From Vespula vulgaris (Eukaryota; Arthropoda; Insecta; Hymenoptera; Vespidae), in assembly GCF_905475345.1 (NCBI RefSeq), contig NC_066591.1, forward strand, positions 8,615,001 through 8,679,000: a stretch of 64,000 nt of DNA, given 5' to 3'. The notes below the pieces were generated by a model. It was not told where the DNA came from, made no database searches, and saw nothing but the letters and a program-made list of their open reading frames with translations. The translations under genes and the position numbers were made by a program. This document shows, piece after piece, positions 59,335-64,000 of this stretch; within the stretch, counting starts at the first letter, position 1; every line of letters begins with the position of its first letter.

Positions 59335-62300
59335 CATCAACGAAGAAGACAGGGAGGAAGAGGGCTTATATGTGTTCGTTGTAGGTTTGATTCGATCTGA
59401 CACATAACGTTGGCTCGAAACGTCAAGAGAAAAGCAATCTAATCCATTCGGATACTCATGTCACTGTGGAAATGCTCCACATTGTGTTGAAATCGTGCCG
59501 TTTAATTACATAGATCAAAGCGCCGCCATTAACACCCTTCTATTATTTTTCGTTCTTTTCCTCCTGCTCTCTCTCTCACTCTCTCTCTTTCTCTCTCTTT
59601 CCCCTCTTTCTCTTTTACTCGTACTTTTGACCCAACAATCCACTAGCTCTACTTCCTCAATGACAAAAGACTCACGATATGTTGCCATTCTATTGTATAT
59701 CGTTAAAAAGTCCGACGCCATTTTTTATACATAACATATACGATTAAATTAAGTATCATTCGAATATAATTAAATTTGAGATTCATTAACATTCAACTCA
59801 CAACAAATTTAACAACAAATTTTAATAACATTGAGAAATTTCAATTGAGAATTAAAATAATTCATATTAATCATTAATCTATTTTTTTGTATACGAATCA
59901 ATGTGACATATATATACATAGAAAAAATATTCTAAATGAATAAATTAATTAATTATATAAATAAAAATATGAATTTTTAATAGTTTTGTATATGAATTAA
60001 TGACATATTCGAGTACTATATATGTACACAAAGAAATCTTTAATGAATAATATTTTATGTACATTCGTCAATTTTTAATTTCAACAATAGATAGAATAAC
60101 AATAATTTTATTGATCGTTCGTCTGTAAAAAAAAAAGTCAAGAGAGAAGGAAGAAAGATTTATCGATATGAGATGTTGGATGAAAGATTTTCTACGTATG
60201 AGATATCGTGAGATACCTATTTCCACGATATGGGGATGAGAAGGACTTGGAATCCCGTGGGATACGCTTTAGAAACTTCTGCTCGTTCTGGATACTTTCA
60301 CATTGAGTTTAGCCTTCCACTTTTTCCTCCTCATTCTCATCTTCCTCTTGCTCCTTTTCAAAACCCTTCTGACATCGTTCTGATATTGAATTTCTATGAA
60401 GTAAATGCTAATCCATCCCTTTAATTTTTCTCAAAAGACAAACTGGTATAATAACGATTTGTAATAAAAAAAAAATAAATAAATAAATAAATAATAAAAG
60501 AATAAGAAAAAAGAAAGAAGACAAAATTCTCATTAGATTCCTCGAATAATGACAAAAAAAGAAAGAAAACAAAACTTACTAAAAGACTCGAGACTTCTAG
60601 CTATTAAAAAAATGAATTTTTATGGATTAAAAATAATATAATAATAAATGATAATAATTATTTAATATAGAACATATTTAAATTAAATTTAAAATGAATT
60701 TTGTAGTTAAAAAATTAAAAAAAAGAAAATAAATTACCTGCAAATACTCTAATAAAATATTGATCTTTCTAATTACTAAACAAATCGAATATTTGCGAAT
60801 TAAAATTAATGAAAGTAAATAATATTTCAATAAATTTACAATGAATTAAAGTGAGTCAAATATTAAAAAAAAAAAAAAAGAAAAAGAAATGAGAGACCTA
60901 AACGATTTCGAAAGTTCTTACTATAATAATAATAATTATTATTTTTTTTTTTCTTAGAACTTTGACCTATCAAAGAATAAAGATAATTGAATTTTATTTC
61001 TTTATTGTTTACGACATATTCCAGTCGTATAATATGTATGTACTTATATGGAAATTGAACGGTGTAATCCATGCGGAAGGCACATGGTGACGCTTGCCTA
61101 TTCTGTGCAAATGATTATAAATTTTGATGAGTTTGGAGTTCACAGCTGTTTCAATGCTAAAGTAAGATTGGAAAAAAAAAAAAGAAAAGAAAATATTCTG
61201 CGACAAAACTTACTGCGCCAGTCGTGTCGGAGTAACCATAACAGAAAAAGCTGAGTGATCAAGACTCTGACGGTGAAGAAATAATAACAAAAGAAGAAAA
61301 AAAGAAAAAAGAAAAAAGAAAAGAGAGAAGAAGAAAAGAAGCATTGTTCGTGATTTACAGATCTTTATTCTTTAAATTATTTTGCGAGAATTTTCATCGA
61401 GAATTGGAATTGGATTTCGTAATTATTACGTTATAATCACAGGTGAGACTCATTAGTTCACTATATTATTTACCGTTCTCATTAATCAAGTTTCAATAGA
61501 TAGGTAAATAAAAGAGTTAAAAAGAAAGAAAAAAGTATACAGAACCAGAAATGATTTTGTTATTATTTAAAATCTATGGTAATTATTCACTCTTCATTTC
61601 CAATGCGTATGATACAGAAATTAGATTATATTGAATTTATTATTTTGATAGCGTGAAAAGATAAAATGCGTATCGCATTTGTATATTTTTTGATAAATCT
61701 TCAAGGTAAAATATTTTTACGAATTTAGATAAAAAACTTTGATGGAAAAAAGAAAAAGAAAAAAAAATGTAACGTTTTTTAATCCGATCGATAGATCAAT
61801 ACACTTTTATTGAATCATATATATATAATCAAATAATTATCTTAAACAATTTCTATTTATTGTTATTGATTTATAACGAAAAGAGAAAGATGATAGAAAG
61901 GAGAAAAATGATATTCGATGGAAAAATCATTTCTAAAGTGCAATACAGAGAAAAGAAAAAGAAAAGTGATACATAAAGGATCTCAGAAAATTGAAGTGAA
62001 TAAAGTGATTAAAAAATATTTAGAACAAAAGTTACTTGTCTTTCACCTTTTTTTCTTTTTTTTCACATAGAATACGTTGCAATCGTTTTCCAATAAAAAA
62101 TAAAAATAAAAATAAAAGAGACAGAGGAAAGAAAGTTGATTTTGTTATGATCTTAAAAGCTTTCAATAAAGAAAAACAATAAATATCATTAATATTATTA
62201 CCTTCACGAAATCGGATAATTTGTCTAAGCGATTTTTTCTCAAAAATATCATCTTTTCGAGATATAAAATATGTAAAGCTTCATTTTAAACACCCGGTAT

Positions 62301-63690
62301 ATAATGTGTGGACGAGAATGAGTGAGACGAATGTCAAGGTGCGAGGTCACGTTTCTTGCTTATATTTCCTCTATCCTTTTCTCTTTTATACATACATATA
62401 TATATATGGATATATATATATGTATACATATATATATACACAAATATATATATAACACACACTTATATATTTTTTGTCCTTTTCTACTTCTTTATGATAC
62501 GAGTCGTGCCTACTTTCCCTTTCAAAGTCCGTCGCACGATCCGATCAAAACGTGTTCGAGAATAGATCATCGCCGAGTAGCGATGGGACTAATTCGATTT
62601 TCTAGCGTTCGAAATCTAGATCAAGAGCAAACAAAACTTTTTCGTGGTATAACTATAATTGAACAAACGTTTATATGTTACAAAAGAAAACAAGTGCAAC
62701 AACTGCAAAAACAGCAACAATAACGACAATAATAATAATAATAATAATAATAACGAAAATAGCAACAATAACAATAACAACAACAACAAAAACAATAATA
62801 AATATGAATTTAATAATAATGAAAAATTTTTGAATTTAGAAATTTTAAAAAAGAAAAAAAAGGAAAGAAAAGAAAAAGATTATTATTTTTGTGATATATA
62901 TATATATATATATCATATATAAGTTATATAAAAAAGTAATTTATATATAACAAAAATTACATAATATATTCTTATCAATAAATAACTGTTATCTAATATT
63001 TAATAATCACACACACAGTCAAACATAAAGAACTATAAATGTCATAACTATCATATGTTTGCTATGATATATGTTATATTTGCTAGAGTATTATTCCCAT
63101 CGCTAGTCTTCCAATGCTAATCTCTACGAGACCATCGAGAATTCTTTCTAGATTCGATACAAATCATACCTTCTATTCCTTTTGTATCCTTACATCGCGA
63201 CATGAGTATAAGAATCTAATAAATAAACAGCAGACTGATCGGGGTCGGAAATAAAAAGAGAAATACCAAAAAAAAAAAGAAGAAACAAAATGAGAAGAAA
63301 AAATATATCTACGCTAGAAATAAATTGCAAAATTAAATTCATCCATCTGATTATCTATCCACTTATCTCGTATTGAAATTAGATTCTAATAAGAGATTAG
63401 CCAACAAAAATAAAATCAAAGTAATATAAAAAAAAAAAAAAATAAAAATGAAAGAAATTTTTATTCATTAATTATGTCACTTCTTTGTTATTATCTTGCA
63501 ATTAAATTCTAATTAGAAATTATCGGATAAAATTGAAAAAATAACAAAAAAAAAATGAAATCATCGATATTACATATTTTTTTACTTTCTTATCACCATT
63601 GATACCGTTAATAATTCTAATTTCAACTTGTGCAGGTCTAAAAAAAAAATACATAAACAAGTAAATAAAAAGTGATAAGTGAAATTCGTG
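59335..63690. other. Non-coding stretch, probably hnRNP K intron
   Basis: No KH1-type GKGG codon run is visible on the minus strand. A GC-richer patch at 59335-59730 (with a (CT)n run) and another at 60170-60420 could hold untranslated exons. The latter shows acceptor-like ccag at about 60301 and donor-like gtatct at about 60216 on the minus strand, but no recognisable protein. The rest is AT-rich with A-runs and (TA)n. Confidence 0.4.
62722..62815. repeat. AAT/AAC trinucleotide microsatellite
   Basis: An impure array giving a poly-Asn artefact frame. Confidence 0.9.
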
Positions 63691-63704
63691 TAAATCTAAA
63701 AATC

Positions 63705-64000
63705 ATGGCGAACGTTTACACAAGAGACGAGGTAGCACGTCACAATAAAGAAGAAGACTTATGGTTGGTGATGCATGGTGGAGTTTACGATCTAACAGAT
63801 TTTCTAAAGAAACATCCTGGCGGAGAGGAAGTATTGATCAACTTGGCCGGACAAGATGGTACCGTGTGCTTCAATGACATCGGACACAGCGGGGAAGCCA
63901 TATTCCTTAAGGAGACTTTCAAAATAGGCGAGATAGTGAACGATAATAATGCTACGACCACCAGCTCGACCTCCGACCCGATTCAAGGTACTACCATTAA
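63705..64000 (+). CDS. Cyt-b5: Cytochrome b5, first coding exon, partial at the right edge
   Basis: Cytochrome b5 is an ER-membrane haem protein that feeds electrons to fatty-acid desaturases and P450s. The exon (63705-63987, 94 codons plus one base, then donor gtacta) starts MANVYTRDEVARHNKEEDLW and contains both haem-ligand motifs: FLKKHPGGEEVL and DIGHSGEAIF. It continues TFKIGEIVND and a Thr/Ser-rich linker. The C-terminal membrane anchor is outside the window. A pyrimidine-poor acceptor-like cttgtgcag near 63636 suggests a spliced leader. Residues TVCFN replace the usual T-NFE around the haem edge, a mild oddity. Confidence 0.93.
   Translation, partial: MANVYTRDEVARHNKEEDLWLVMHGGVYDLTDFLKKHPGGEEVLINLAGQDGTVCFNDIGHSGEAIFLKETFKIGEIVNDNNATTTSSTSDPIQGTTI

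Noticed and set aside
61009..61254. Frames on both strands near 61.1 kb considered as the missing hnRNP K KH1 exon
   Set aside because: No GXXG loop or KH-like sequence in any frame.

Overview
The window reads as nuclear DNA of an insect, most likely an aculeate hymenopteran (bee or wasp). It is strongly AT-rich and crowded with (TA)n, (CT)n, (CA)n and trinucleotide microsatellites. It has GT-AG introns, a TTAGG-type repeat, a recognisable insect troponin I gene, and the animal microRNA mir-210. The hymenopteran assignment is inference; insect is well supported.

Layout. (1) About 1-9.5 kb, minus strand: the 5' part of a troponin I gene (wupA type), with start exon, a probable 18-nt microexon, two constant exons and two alternative 101-nt exons. 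The C-terminal exons lie beyond the left edge; one or two upstream untranslated exons are proposed. (2) About 10.7-27.4 kb: a long stretch with no convincing protein gene. Short GC-richer islands sit in microsatellite and degraded tandem-repeat DNA. Five perfect TGACGTCA palindromes fall within 6.7 kb, together with MEF2-like and K50-homeodomain-like sites. (3) About 27.4-29.4 kb, plus strand: a TATA promoter with CCAAT and CACGTG boxes, then the mir-210 hairpin 1.7 kb downstream. (4) 33.4-36.5 kb, plus strand: two tandem heavy-chain-type ferritin genes, the first with no signal peptide and the second with a mitochondrial-like leader. A tRNA-Ala(CGC) gene lies in an intron of the first. (5) 37.1-44.4 kb, plus strand: a seven-exon ZFC3H1-like nuclear RNA surveillance gene with a 3.9-kb exon. 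(6) 45.0-45.6 kb, minus: a divergent COX6B-like gene with a long N-terminal extension. (7) 47.6-49.1 kb, minus: an intact two-exon DDE transposase-like gene. (8) 49-57 kb: no gene recognised; repeats, including a short TTAGG array. (9) 57.0-58.4 kb, minus: the C-terminal half of an hnRNP K gene (KH2, RGG/poly-Gly, KH3); its KH1 exons are not seen in the window. (10) 63.7 kb to the right edge, plus: the first coding exon of a cytochrome b5 gene.

The genes do not form one pathway. They are ordinary neighbours in an insect genome: muscle contraction, iron storage, nuclear RNA decay, respiration, RNA binding and electron transfer. I found no CRISPR array, virus or operon-like system. The points most worth following are the mir-210 promoter, the CRE cluster, the ferritin pair with its intronic tRNA, the COX6B paralogue, the intact transposase gene, a ZFC3H1 that appears to stop just after its zinc finger, and a four-copy MITE family. 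All exon boundaries were read by eye from reading frame and splice consensus, without transcripts.
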